Below, piece after piece: positions 40,997 through 48,728 of a stretch of DNA of 64,000 bases. Positions within the stretch are counted from its first letter, which is position 1. Every line of letters begins with the position of its first letter. The stretch comes from Hoeflea sp. (GTDB taxonomy: Bacteria; Pseudomonadota; Alphaproteobacteria; Rhizobiales; Rhizobiaceae): NCBI GenBank assembly GCA_020637795.1, contig JACKJT010000002.1, positions 1-64,000 of the forward strand, read 5' to 3'. Made by a program: the position numbers and the translations under genes. A model generated the notes under the pieces. That model was not told where the DNA came from and ran no database searches. It was given only the letters and a program-made list of their open reading frames with translations.

Positions 40997-41610
40997 CTCG
41001 CTCGCTCTTCCGCCGTCTTGATGATGCGCTTTGCGCCTTTGCCACCGGCCACAGCCGGCGCGATCTCGATCGGGTGCGGCGGCGGCGGGTGTGGTGCTTG
41101 GCCGAGCGGCTGGCGCTTTGGCATGAAAAGCGGGCTGTTGGCGCGTCCGATTGGTTCGCCGAGGAGCGCAGGTCACGGGCGGCGGCCCTTCGAGGCGGAG
41201 CCCAGGATTTCCTGCATGGTCTGGATGGCCCGCGTCTTCGTGGCTTGTCGCAACTCCTTTTCATCGACGGAATTTGTAAAGAGAACGTCTGGAAGGCGGA
41301 CCTGGCCGAGCGTCTTGGCTTCGAGTGCTACAGTGAGATTCCGCCCAACCTCCTCGAGGGCATCGGGCTGAAGCCGGGTAAATACCCGCACGACCTCACG
41401 CAGGGCTTGTTTGAGTACGAGGGCTTCTGTTTCGGCCCTGAAGAGCTGCACCCCAATCGGATCTATCGGCATCGGGATTCCTTCCTTTTCTGGTGGCGCG
41501 GTGTCCGGGAGACGATCCGCGCGCGGGTTGAGGATGTGAAAGCCCGGTTTCGCCGGAGCTTCCGAGCAGCCGCTCTTGCCTTTTTCTCGGCTTCGACCGG
41601 GCCGCCGTAA
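40993..41610 (+). CDS. Hypothetical phage protein, 205 aa (conflict with antisense ORF)
   Basis: The ATG overlaps the cro-like stop (ATGA) and has GGGAGG eight bases upstream, so initiation here is plausible. The N-terminal part (MTRSLFRRLDDALCAFATGH, then basic RVRRRRVWCLAERLALWHEK) is helical; the C-terminal part contains PNRIYRHRDSFLFWWRGVRE. No family is recognised. A 99-aa frame with a strong ribosome-binding site lies fully antisense to its second half, and both cannot easily be ordinary genes. Confidence 0.5.
   Translation: MTRSLFRRLDDALCAFATGHSRRDLDRVRRRRVWCLAERLALWHEKRAVGASDWFAEERRSRAAALRGGAQDFLHGLDGPRLRGLSQLLFIDGICKENVWKADLAERLGFECYSEIPPNLLEGIGLKPGKYPHDLTQGLFEYEGFCFGPEELHPNRIYRHRDSFLFWWRGVRETIRARVEDVKARFRRSFRAAALAFFSASTGPP
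41173..41472 (-). CDS. Hypothetical protein antisense to the 205-aa frame
   Basis: 99 residues (MPIDPIGVQLFRAETEALVL), with a strong AAGGAAGGAA site 5 to 12 bases before the ATG. It is amphipathic helical (KQALREVVRVFTRLQPDALE). Its expression would require a leftward promoter near 41640, where two matching palindromes lie. Codon third positions are less GC-rich than in the plus-strand frame. Confidence 0.42.
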   Translation of the reverse strand: MPIDPIGVQLFRAETEALVLKQALREVVRVFTRLQPDALEEVGRNLTVALEAKTLGQVRLPDVLFTNSVDEKELRQATKTRAIQTMQEILGSASKGRRP

Positions 41611-41636
41611 CTGGCGTGATCAAACCATCTGAACGT

Positions 41637-41705
41637 CTTTCCCACTACGGGAAAGTGAACCGGGTTTTCCCGGAACGGGAAAGCTTTGTCCCGGCCAAGG
41701 CCGGG
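41637..41705. promoter_or_regulatory. Operator-like palindrome array before the rightward operon
   Basis: Two copies of TTTCCC-N5-GGGAAAG at 41638-41655 and 41666-41683, exactly 28 bp apart, followed by a third palindrome CCCGGCC-AA-GGCCGGG at 41690-41705. They lie 45 to 110 bp before the first gene of the rightward early operon. They differ from the repressor operators, so they suggest a second regulator. Confidence 0.6.
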
Positions 41706-41750
41706 GCTGATTGAAGCCGAAACGAGAGCTGCGCCGGAAGGAGGTGGACC

Positions 41751-41978
41751 ATGGATGTCGAAGTTTATGCCGAGGGCCTTTTCTGCTGCAGCGTCTGCGC
41801 TCCGGCCGCCATGGATGCCCGTGATGTCGAGGCTCGGGTGAACACGCTCAACCCATCCGGCACCCGAGGGGGCTGGAAGCTTTCTACCGACAAGACCTTT
41901 TCCGGCGGCGAGCCGAACGGCGGCATATTCGAATGCAGCCGTGGTGTCTCGCGCCACTGGCTATTGGAGGCCTCGTGA
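41751..41978 (+). CDS. Small conserved-type phage protein, 75 aa
   Basis: MDVEVYAEGLFCCSVCAPAA, later NPSGTRGGWKLSTDKTFSGG and a C-terminal IFECSRGVSRHWLLEAS. The layout, with Cys residues at both ends, resembles a small family common in phages of proteobacteria that has no assigned function. The AAGGAGGTGGACC ribosome-binding site is among the strongest in the window. Its stop overlaps the next start (TGATG). Confidence 0.8.
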   Translation: MDVEVYAEGLFCCSVCAPAAMDARDVEARVNTLNPSGTRGGWKLSTDKTFSGGEPNGGIFECSRGVSRHWLLEAS

Positions 41979-42463
41979 TGCTCAAGAATGCCTGGTTTTA
42001 CCGCATCAAGGCGGCGCAGCGCGATCTGATCAATCTGTCGGGCGGCATCGAGCGCGTGGCCGAGATCACCTCGATCTCGAAAAGCCATGTCGGCCGCTGG
42101 AACAACGCCCAGGACACCGACCTGATGCCGATCAATGCGGTGCTGATGCTGGAAGAGAATTGCGGCGTGGCGCTGATCACCAGCGTGATGGCCGAGCTCA
42201 ACGGCCGCAGGCTTTCAGATGAAACCGAACACGGCCAGCGCAATGCCGATGTGTTGTCGGCCTATGCCGAAACGGTGCGCCATGCGGGCGAGGTGATGAG
42301 CGCCGGGGCGCTGGCGCTGGCCGATGGCACGGTGACGCCGGCAGAAGCGCTCAATGTCGATCGCGCGGTCTCGGTGCTCGAGCGCGGGCTTTCGGATCTG
42401 CGGCGGACGCTGGCCCATGTGCGGGCAGGCGACCTCAAGATCGTGGCCGGGGAGGGCAAGTGA
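41978..42463 (+). CDS. CII-like phage regulatory protein
   Basis: 161 residues from ATG 41978 (MLKNAWFYRIKAAQRDLINL), with GGAGG upstream. The segment GGIERVAEITSISKSHVGRW and the following MPINAVLMLEENCGVALITS match the helix-turn-helix arrangement of phage regulatory CII-type proteins. A role as activator or regulator of lysogenic promoters is inferred from family and position. Confidence 0.75.
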   Translation: MLKNAWFYRIKAAQRDLINLSGGIERVAEITSISKSHVGRWNNAQDTDLMPINAVLMLEENCGVALITSVMAELNGRRLSDETEHGQRNADVLSAYAETVRHAGEVMSAGALALADGTVTPAEALNVDRAVSVLERGLSDLRRTLAHVRAGDLKIVAGEGK

Positions 42464-42759
42464 TGGTTTCTGTTCTGAAGGGGCAATCTGCGGGCAAATC
42501 CGAGCGCGTTTTGTCGCCCCGCCCTGCAGGCGCATGTGCCTGCCTTCGCGCGCTCGATGCCGACACCGGTTTTCCGGCTCCCGTTGTGGCCGACGCTGCG
42601 CGACAGCTGAGACTTCGGACCTCGGTCTACCCAGGCGCTGCGGTTCCCTCATTTAGCACCGCTGGCCGTCACCTCGCACTTGCCGATGTCGCCGCCATGG
42701 ATGCGGTCGAGGGCAGGGCGGGATTCGAGCGGGCATCAACCGCGAGGTTTGTGTCATGA
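42463..42759 (+). CDS. Hypothetical phage protein, 98 aa
   Basis: MVSVLKGQSAGKSERVLSPR, Ala/Arg-rich with CACLRALDADTG in the middle. Supported by TGATG overlap with the previous gene, ATGA overlap with the next and a GGGGAGGG site. No domain recognised. Confidence 0.6.
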   Translation: MVSVLKGQSAGKSERVLSPRPAGACACLRALDADTGFPAPVVADAARQLRLRTSVYPGAAVPSFSTAGRHLALADVAAMDAVEGRAGFERASTARFVS

Positions 42760-43691
42760 GCGTGCCCGCAGCCGTCGATACGCTTTCACCCTTGCGGCCG
42801 ATTTCGGTCACAGCCCCGCTTGCCGATCCGGTGGTGCGGGGCGAACGCCCCCATCTGGGCTGGGTGGAGATTGACAAGCTCCGGATCGACGACCGCTACC
42901 AGCGGCCGCTGGCGCGGCACAACTGGGAAGCCATCGCCCGCATTGCCCGGTCGTTCGACTGGAGCCTGTTCACGGTGGTCGACATCGCGCCCGCGGGCGG
43001 CGGATTGTTCGCCATCATTGACGGGCAGCACCGGGTGCATGCTGCCGCCCTTGCGGGCATCGACAAGGTGCCTGTGCGCATCGTGGCGGAGCCTCTGGCC
43101 GGCCAGGCCCGCGCCTTCATGGGCATCAATGGCAATGTGACCGCCATCACTCCGTTTCATGTGTTGCGCGCCAGCCTTGCCGCAGGTGAGCCCTGGGCGG
43201 TGGCAGCCGACCGGGCGATCACCCGCGCCGGGTGCCGGCTGATGACGCGCAACGGCACGGCCAAGGAAAAGAAGCCCGGAGAAGTCTACGCCACGCAATG
43301 GGTGCGCGGGCTTGTTGACCGGGAGGGCGAAGTCTCCCGCTCGGCCTGCGAGACCCTCGAAGTGGCGCTCGCCAGCCTGAAGCAGAGCTCCGCAGGGGCG
43401 GCCAATCCTGCCGCCTGGGCGCACACCGTGCTGCGCGCCTGGTATCTGGCGGTCGAGGGGCTCGACGAATGGATCAACCATCCGGCAGCCGTGCCCGCGC
43501 TGACGGCATTTCTTGATCGTGAGCAGCTGCTCGGCCTGTTGGCGGGAGCGGAAGAGCGCTGGCGCAGGGCCAAGCGGGCGGGCGCGCCCAGCGCACCGGT
43601 GTTCCGGTTGCTGGCGGGTGAAATCCAGTCGCGGCTCGATGCCGCTTTTCCCTCCAGGGCAGCGTTTGTCGCTGCGGGCGAGGGGCGATGA
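42756..43691 (+). CDS. ParB/sulfiredoxin-like domain protein
   Basis: 311 residues. The N-terminal part has the ParB-N type motif sequence KLRIDDRYQRPLARHNWEAI, then FAIIDGQHRVHAAALAG (the DGQHR signature), about residues 38-110. The C-terminal half is helical. Such phage proteins may bind DNA or nucleotides (ParB-N domains can be CTPases), but here the function is unproven; no partner ParA is nearby. Confidence 0.82.
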   Translation: MSVPAAVDTLSPLRPISVTAPLADPVVRGERPHLGWVEIDKLRIDDRYQRPLARHNWEAIARIARSFDWSLFTVVDIAPAGGGLFAIIDGQHRVHAAALAGIDKVPVRIVAEPLAGQARAFMGINGNVTAITPFHVLRASLAAGEPWAVAADRAITRAGCRLMTRNGTAKEKKPGEVYATQWVRGLVDREGEVSRSACETLEVALASLKQSSAGAANPAAWAHTVLRAWYLAVEGLDEWINHPAAVPALTAFLDREQLLGLLAGAEERWRRAKRAGAPSAPVFRLLAGEIQSRLDAAFPSRAAFVAAGEGR

Positions 43692-43894
43692 TCGACGAGG
43701 AAAAGCCCACAGGCCTTCATTGCCCCGGTTGCGGAAAGCGCATGTTCAAGACCGTTGACAGCCGGCCGGCCCATGGCGGCCAGCGCCGGCGGCGGGTGTG
43801 CGTCTCCTGCGGCTTCAAGGTCATCACGCTCGAAACCATCATCCGCACGGCGCAGCCCGGTCCGGGACGCCTCAAGGAAGAGGTGGTGCGATGA
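43688..43894 (+). CDS. Zinc-ribbon protein (NrdR N-terminal-like)
   Basis: 68 residues with CPGCGKRMFKTVDSR and RRRRVCVSCGFKVITLE, two CxxC pairs spaced like the zinc ribbon of NrdR, but the ATP-cone domain is missing. It could bind DNA. ATGA overlaps on both sides. Confidence 0.78.
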   Translation: MIDEEKPTGLHCPGCGKRMFKTVDSRPAHGGQRRRRVCVSCGFKVITLETIIRTAQPGPGRLKEEVVR

Positions 43895-44481
43895 GCGCGC
43901 TACCTCCTGGTCCGTTCAATGTGATTTACGCCGATCCACCCTGGCGGTTTGAATCCTGGTCGACGGACGGCGAAGGCCGCAGCGCCACCCAGCATTATGA
44001 CTGCATGAATCTCGACGCCATCGCAGCCCTGCCAGTGTCCGATATCGCGGCAAAGGACGCGGCGCTGTTTCTCTGGGTGATCCAGCCCATGCTGCCCGAA
44101 GCGCTGAAGCTGATTGAAGCCTGGGGCTTTACCTACAAAACGGTGGCTTTTGGCTGGGTGAAGATCAAGGGTGAACCTCGACAGCAGTTTCTGTTCGCCG
44201 ATTCAGGCTCGGTCCGCAAGGGCATGGGCTACCACACGCGCGCCGGCATGGAGCAGTGCTGGTTGGCCACGCGGGGCCGCGGTTACGAGCGGCTGACGAA
44301 AGGCGAGGCGCAGGTTCACCTCGAGGGTTTGCGCGAACACTCCCGCAAGCCTGACCACTTCGCAGACGCCATCACCCGGCTGACCGGTGATGTGCCCAGG
44401 CTGGAAATGTTCGCCCGCACCACACGGCCACGCTGGAGTGTCTGGGGCAATCAGGTCGACAAGTTCGGGGAGGTGGCGTGA
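43891..44481 (+). CDS. MT-A70-family DNA N6-adenine methyltransferase
   Basis: 196 residues from ATG 43891 (MSALPPGPFNVIYADPPWRF). The DPPW catalytic motif is at residues 15-18, and AALFLWVIQPMLPEALKLIE, TYKTVAFGWVKIKG and the ENWLATRG-like CWLATRGRGYERL segment fit the family. No restriction partner lies nearby, so it is an orphan phage methylase, perhaps for protection against host restriction. Confidence 0.9.
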   Translation: MSALPPGPFNVIYADPPWRFESWSTDGEGRSATQHYDCMNLDAIAALPVSDIAAKDAALFLWVIQPMLPEALKLIEAWGFTYKTVAFGWVKIKGEPRQQFLFADSGSVRKGMGYHTRAGMEQCWLATRGRGYERLTKGEAQVHLEGLREHSRKPDHFADAITRLTGDVPRLEMFARTTRPRWSVWGNQVDKFGEVA

Positions 44482-44492
44482 TGGGTGAGAGG

Positions 44493-45194
44493 CTAAGGCG
44501 CATCCGCGTTCTGTTGGTTGCCGACAGTGACGAGGTTTGCGCGCTCGGTAAGTCGATAAGTCTTATTGTGGCTACCGATGGTGCGAGCTCTTATGTGAAA
44601 CTCAACTTCTCCGGAAATGTCCGAGCCATCTTCACCGTCGGGCCAAAGCTCAATTTCAATGGCCATACGAGGCTGTGCGGCGTTCCGGTCAGTCCAGCCA
44701 GGTACCGAGCCAAATTTTGTGGGTTGAGGTGGCAGGTCATCCTGCGCGACGCCATCTATGGTAACCCCTCCACATTCCCAATGCTCGTTATGGAGGCCCT
44801 TTACAGTGAGCATTTCAACTTGGATGCGCCGGCGGTTGTAATTCGTGATGTGCAAGGTGGCAGCGCGAACGAGGCCCGTCGAAAAACTTACATCGGAAAC
44901 CTTATTCGGCTCGATACTCATCTCTGGCGCTGCCTCTCCTTTGAAGAAAGCATTTTCTTCAGTCATGAGCCTAAGCTGGCGCCAAAGGATAACAACCGTC
45001 ACGCCAGCCGCGGCTGCGGCGACCCAACCACTAAGCGCTCCAATCCATTGCCGAGCGCAATTCAACTCATCCGCTTGGCAAAATGCGCCACGAATGAGTG
45101 TGTAGTCGATCAGCCAGTTGGCGAGATAACCGGCCAATCCACCAGCAACAAAAATCAATATACTCCAAATGGTCGGCGCAACCTTGTTGGTCAT
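44493..45194 (-). CDS. Two-helix membrane protein inserted antisense in the early operon (probable moron)
   Basis: 233 residues. Two hydrophobic helices (TIWSILIFVAGGLAGYLANW and residues near 52-70, GALSGWVAAAAAGVTVVILW) are followed by a soluble beta-rich domain (AATLHITNYNRRRIQVEMLT, later MAIEIELWPDGEDG). Codon use is less GC-rich at third positions than in neighbouring phage genes, and the gene is the only one on the minus strand in the rightward operon. It may be expressed in the lysogen. A weak TTGAGA/GTATTG-like promoter lies upstream. Confidence 0.85.
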   Translation of the reverse strand: MTNKVAPTIWSILIFVAGGLAGYLANWLIDYTLIRGAFCQADELNCARQWIGALSGWVAAAAAGVTVVILWRQLRLMTEENAFFKGEAAPEMSIEPNKVSDVSFSTGLVRAATLHITNYNRRRIQVEMLTVKGLHNEHWECGGVTIDGVAQDDLPPQPTKFGSVPGWTDRNAAQPRMAIEIELWPDGEDGSDISGEVEFHIRARTIGSHNKTYRLTERANLVTVGNQQNADAP

Positions 45195-45271
45195 GTTTGT
45201 AGTCTGGCATCATTCGCGGGCAATACAACCACAACGCGCTCACTCTCAACAAGTTTTGTGAGGGCTGCAGC

Positions 45272-45625
45272 ATGAGCCCCCGCCTCACGATAATCACCAA
45301 TCACCCGCGTCGCGCGATCCTCGCCGTGCTCGGTGTCGAGGCGGCGCCGTCCTGGTGCCGGGTGATGACCCGCATCGACGAGGTGCGCTCGCTGCCCTCC
45401 GGCGCGAAGGTGATCGGGTCGTGGTTCGAGCCGCGCAAGTTCCGCTCGGCGCTCGAGTGGGCCTTCATCGAGCGGCGGGGGCTGGGCGATCTCGTCGGGT
45501 TATCGGCCGAGGATCTCGACAAACTGGCTGAATGGGCCGCGCGGAACCACGCGCAGTCCGGTCTTGATTCAAGCCTCGCAGCCGCCGTGGGCGGCATGGT
45601 GATCAGTGAACGGAGGATCTCATGA
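45272..45625 (+). CDS. Hypothetical phage protein, 117 aa
   Basis: MSPRLTIITNHPRRAILAVL, with GDLVGLSAEDLDKLAEWAAR as a helical part. No recognised domain. It resumes the rightward operon after the antisense gene and is coupled by ATGA to the next gene. Confidence 0.65.
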   Translation: MSPRLTIITNHPRRAILAVLGVEAAPSWCRVMTRIDEVRSLPSGAKVIGSWFEPRKFRSALEWAFIERRGLGDLVGLSAEDLDKLAEWAARNHAQSGLDSSLAAAVGGMVISERRIS

Positions 45626-45849
45626 GCGTGCGACTGATAACCGGCAAGCCCGCGCGCGGCTTTCCATCCCAGGTCAAGCAGCATGCCATCGTGCTGCTTT
45701 GGCAGTTTGGCTACACCCATGAACAGATTGCCGCTGCGGTCGATCTGCATGAATCCAATATCGCCCGCGTGTTGGATCTGGTGCGGCGCCACACGGGAGC
45801 CTTGCGGCCCGTTGATGCCCACGGCACGGGCCCGGAGTTGGTGCGATGA
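45622..45849 (+). CDS. Small helix-turn-helix protein
   Basis: 75 residues; LLWQFGYTHEQIAAAVDLHE followed by SNIARVLDLVRR is a clear helix-turn-helix of the sigma-70 region 4 / resolvase type. Probably a DNA-binding regulator of phage early or late genes. ATGA overlaps at both ends. Confidence 0.72.
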   Translation: MSVRLITGKPARGFPSQVKQHAIVLLWQFGYTHEQIAAAVDLHESNIARVLDLVRRHTGALRPVDAHGTGPELVR

Positions 45850-46448
45850 ACGGCTGCGGAAGCTCATGGTTCATTGGGCCGTTTCCGCATATTCCGGCGC
45901 GGTTGCCTGCCGGATATTTTGGTGATCCCGCGTCCATTGCGCCGCATTTTGGGAACATGGAGCCGGCCGAACGCAAGGCGGCGGTCAATCTGATGCTGGA
46001 AGCAGGCGAGGGGCTGGAAGGCATTGCGAAGGCGCTGGCCATGGATGTGGGCAGCATCGAAGCGATCCGGGACATGCGCTGCCGGCCGATCTCGCCCCTT
46101 GGTGACCCTGATGACACGCGCAGAACGGCCGGTAATGCTCTGTTGAGGCGTCCGGTGCCGAAGTTAGCGGTGGGGCGGGCGCTCGACGAGGCGCTGCTGG
46201 CGGTTGATGCGCTGAGGGCGCAAGCCGGCAGTGGCCGAGAGCAGTCGTTCGACATGACGCTCGAGGAGCTTTGCCAGGCCTGTGGCTTCGGGCTTGAAAC
46301 GGCCCGGCGGCGATTTCGCGAGCTCGAAAGCCGCAAATGGGTGCGCCGCAAGCTGCGGCCTGGATTGCCGCCTCTGGTTATGATCGCCCTTGCTGGCAGG
46401 TGCCGCCTGGATGCGCTGGCCGAGGCTGGGTGGAGGGGCAAGCCATGA
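45846..46448 (+). CDS. Phage protein with C-terminal winged-helix-like region
   Basis: 200 residues. NLMLEAGEGLEGIAKALAMD looks like a first helix-turn-helix; the C-terminal TLEELCQACGFGLETARRRF then RELESRKWVRRKL looks like a winged helix. It could be a replication-initiation or regulatory DNA-binding protein upstream of the primase/helicase, but no family is recognised. Confidence 0.65.
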   Translation: MNGCGSSWFIGPFPHIPARLPAGYFGDPASIAPHFGNMEPAERKAAVNLMLEAGEGLEGIAKALAMDVGSIEAIRDMRCRPISPLGDPDDTRRTAGNALLRRPVPKLAVGRALDEALLAVDALRAQAGSGREQSFDMTLEELCQACGFGLETARRRFRELESRKWVRRKLRPGLPPLVMIALAGRCRLDALAEAGWRGKP

Positions 46449-46771
46449 TGGCCAGGATCACCCCCGCGCAGCGCCCGCTCTACATCATCGCACCCTCTCT
46501 CTGGCACTGTCACCAGGCGGCAATCGCGCACGGCTTGCGGCCGGACAGGCTGGAGAATGTGCGCTGCATCACCTCGGCCTATCAGCTGCGCGGCACACGC
46601 CCCGGCACCCCCTTCATCACCCACGGCCGGGCAACATGGGTGCGCTCCGAGCCGGGTGTCTACGATCTTGACCAGGCCATCGACGCGCTTGTGCGCATTG
46701 GCCGCCTGCGCGTGGCCGGGCCCGATGATCTGGCGGCGGTGAGGGGCGAGAGCGCGGAGGCTGCGGAATGA
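46445..46771 (+). CDS. Hypothetical phage protein, 108 aa
   Basis: MMARITPAQRPLYIIAPSLW, with GTRPGTPFITHGRATWVRSE in the middle and an acidic C terminus. The start overlaps the preceding stop and follows GGAGGGGCAAG. It looks like a small alpha/beta protein; no domain assigned. Confidence 0.65.
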   Translation: MMARITPAQRPLYIIAPSLWHCHQAAIAHGLRPDRLENVRCITSAYQLRGTRPGTPFITHGRATWVRSEPGVYDLDQAIDALVRIGRLRVAGPDDLAAVRGESAEAAE

Positions 46772-47463
46772 GCGTCTCCTTGCGTGTTCTCGTCGGTTGC
46801 GAATTCACCGGAACGGTGCGGGATACCTTTCTCAGGCGCGGGCATGATGCCTGGTCCTGCGATCTGCTGCCGGATGAGCGGCGTTCGAATCGTCATATCC
46901 AGGGCGATGTGCGTCAGATTCTCGGCGATGGCTGGGATCTGCTCATCGTGGCGCACCCGCCGTGCACGCGGCTCTGCCGCTCCGGTCGGCGCTGGCTGTC
47001 CGGGCCGGGAGATATGACGCCGCCGAAGCAACTACCGATCGGAAGGACGTGGCAGAGCATGAAGGACGAGTTCGAGGCAGGGCTTGACCTGTTCATTGCC
47101 TGCTGGCGCGCGCCGATCGACCGCGTGGCGATCGAGAACCCGGAAATGCACGATCTTGCGCGCGCACGCATGCCAGCCGACGTGCCGAAGCCGCTGGTGG
47201 TACAGCCTTTCTGGTTCGGCCATCCCGAATACAAGGCGACCGGCTGGTACCTGCGCGGGCTGCCGGCGCTTGAGGAAACCGAGCGGCTGGCTGAGCCGGA
47301 GCCGGGCAGCGCCGAATGGAAGGCATGGAATCGCGTCTGGCGCATGGCGCCCGGCAAGAACCGGGGCCACGAGCGAAGCCGCTTCTTTCCGAAGATGGCC
47401 GATGCAATGGCTGACCAATGGGGCGGCTACGCGCTTGCCACGTTCCAGGAGGCAGCTGAATGA
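46768..47463 (+). CDS. C5-cytosine-methyltransferase-like phage protein
   Basis: 231 residues. Motif I-like VLVGCEFTGTVRDTF (7-21), a Pro-Pro-Cys at 64-66 (HPPCTRLC, catalytic motif IV position) and ENP at 123-125 (motif VI) are the methyltransferase signature. The target-recognition region of normal Dcm enzymes is very small or missing, so it may be a minimal DNA methylase or a nucleotide methyltransferase. ATGA overlaps on both sides. Confidence 0.75.
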   Translation: MSVSLRVLVGCEFTGTVRDTFLRRGHDAWSCDLLPDERRSNRHIQGDVRQILGDGWDLLIVAHPPCTRLCRSGRRWLSGPGDMTPPKQLPIGRTWQSMKDEFEAGLDLFIACWRAPIDRVAIENPEMHDLARARMPADVPKPLVVQPFWFGHPEYKATGWYLRGLPALEETERLAEPEPGSAEWKAWNRVWRMAPGKNRGHERSRFFPKMADAMADQWGGYALATFQEAAE

Positions 47464-48728
47464 GCGAGATCCTCGAGTTCTTCGTCACCCGCGCCCGCGA
47501 GGTGAACATTGCGGAGGCAGCGCCCCGCCTCGGGCTTGTGCTCAAGGGCCGGGCAGCCGAGCAGGCGATGCCGTGCCCGCGCTGCGGCGGCAAGGACCGC
47601 TTTGCGCTCAACACCGCCAAGAACAAGTGGAACTGCCGGGGCGGCGCCATCGGCGGCAATGATGCGATCGGCATGGCCGCGCATCTGCATGGACTTGAAT
47701 TGAGCCGCCGCGGGGAGTTCCTCGAAGCCTGTGGCGCGGTGCTGGGCGAGCCGGTGCCCGACGGAGCCGAGCAGCTGAGTGATGAACGACGCGCCGAAAT
47801 TGCGGCCGAGGCCGCGGCGCTGAAGGCCCGGGCCGAAGCCGAGGCGGCGGAGCGGGAGAAGCAAGCGGGCGATTTTCGTGACAGGGAAGTGGCCAAATGC
47901 CGGGGCATCTACGAGGCGGCCGAGGTGGGTCTCGGTGGCACCGACGCGGCGCGGTATCTACGCGCCCGGGCGGGCCTGACGTCGCAGGCCGGCTCCCTGT
48001 TGGTCGCGCCCCGGTTTGCCGCCAGGCTCACTTATTGGCACGGCAGGACCGAGCGCGGCGATCCGCGCGACATCTGGTGCGGGCCGGCCATGGTGCTGCC
48101 CTTCATCGATGCCGCGGGCGAGATCATCGGCATTCACCAGACATGGATTGATCTGGGTGAAGCCCCGAAGTTCCGACCCAAACTGGTCTGTCCCGATACC
48201 GGCGAGGCGCTGCCCACCAAGAAGATGCGCGGCTCCAAGAAAGGCGGCTTGCTGCCGATCGCGGGAGAAATGGCTGTTACCCGCTGGGTGGTGGGCGAGG
48301 GGATCGAGAACGTCGCCGCCTGGTTCGCGGCCGAACTGGATGATGACAAGGCGACGGCGCTTTCGACCTTCTATGCCGCAGCCGGCGACATCGGCAACCT
48401 GGCGGGCGCTGCTGCCCGCACCGGGCGCTTCGCCCATCCGACCGACACGAAGGTCAATGCGAACGGCGTGTCGCGGCCGGTGATGATGCCGAGCCCGGAG
48501 CCGGACCCGGAGAGGCTGGATGAGGGCTTCCCGCTTGGACCCCATGTGCGTGAGCTTCTGTTTCTCGGTGACGGCGATTCCGAACCGGTCTGGACCGCCG
48601 CCCACATGGCCCGGGCCGAGGCCCGCGCCGGGCTGATCGCGCCGGGTGTCGAGGTTGGCACCGTCTGGCCGCCACGTGGGCGCGACTGGGCCGAAATCAT
48701 CGTCAATGCGCGGGGTGAGGCAGCGTGA
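47460..48728 (+). CDS. Phage primase (zinc-binding plus Toprim domains)
   Basis: 422 residues. The N-terminal zinc-binding part has CPRCGGKDRFALNT (Cys39, Cys42) and WNCRGG (Cys59); the fourth ligand is not obvious. A Lys/Glu-rich coiled stretch (about 105-145) follows, then the Toprim motif VVGEGIENVAAW near residue 278, and LLFLGDGDSEP near 355 for the acidic metal-binding motif. It should make primers for phage DNA replication together with the helicase encoded next. Confidence 0.88.
   Translation: MSEILEFFVTRAREVNIAEAAPRLGLVLKGRAAEQAMPCPRCGGKDRFALNTAKNKWNCRGGAIGGNDAIGMAAHLHGLELSRRGEFLEACGAVLGEPVPDGAEQLSDERRAEIAAEAAALKARAEAEAAEREKQAGDFRDREVAKCRGIYEAAEVGLGGTDAARYLRARAGLTSQAGSLLVAPRFAARLTYWHGRTERGDPRDIWCGPAMVLPFIDAAGEIIGIHQTWIDLGEAPKFRPKLVCPDTGEALPTKKMRGSKKGGLLPIAGEMAVTRWVVGEGIENVAAWFAAELDDDKATALSTFYAAAGDIGNLAGAAARTGRFAHPTDTKVNANGVSRPVMMPSPEPDPERLDEGFPLGPHVRELLFLGDGDSEPVWTAAHMARAEARAGLIAPGVEVGTVWPPRGRDWAEIIVNARGEAA

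Noticed and set aside
41463..41957. A 164-codon minus-strand frame opposite the 75-aa gene at 41751
   Set aside because: The plus-strand gene has an excellent ribosome-binding site and a phage-like small-protein pattern; the minus frame crosses the palindrome array and ends in a basic low-complexity tail.
44478..45275. A 265-codon plus-strand frame covering the antisense membrane gene
   Set aside because: Although it links neatly to its neighbours, its product looks random, while the minus strand encodes a protein with two proper membrane helices and a soluble domain. Kept as a remark under the moron finding.
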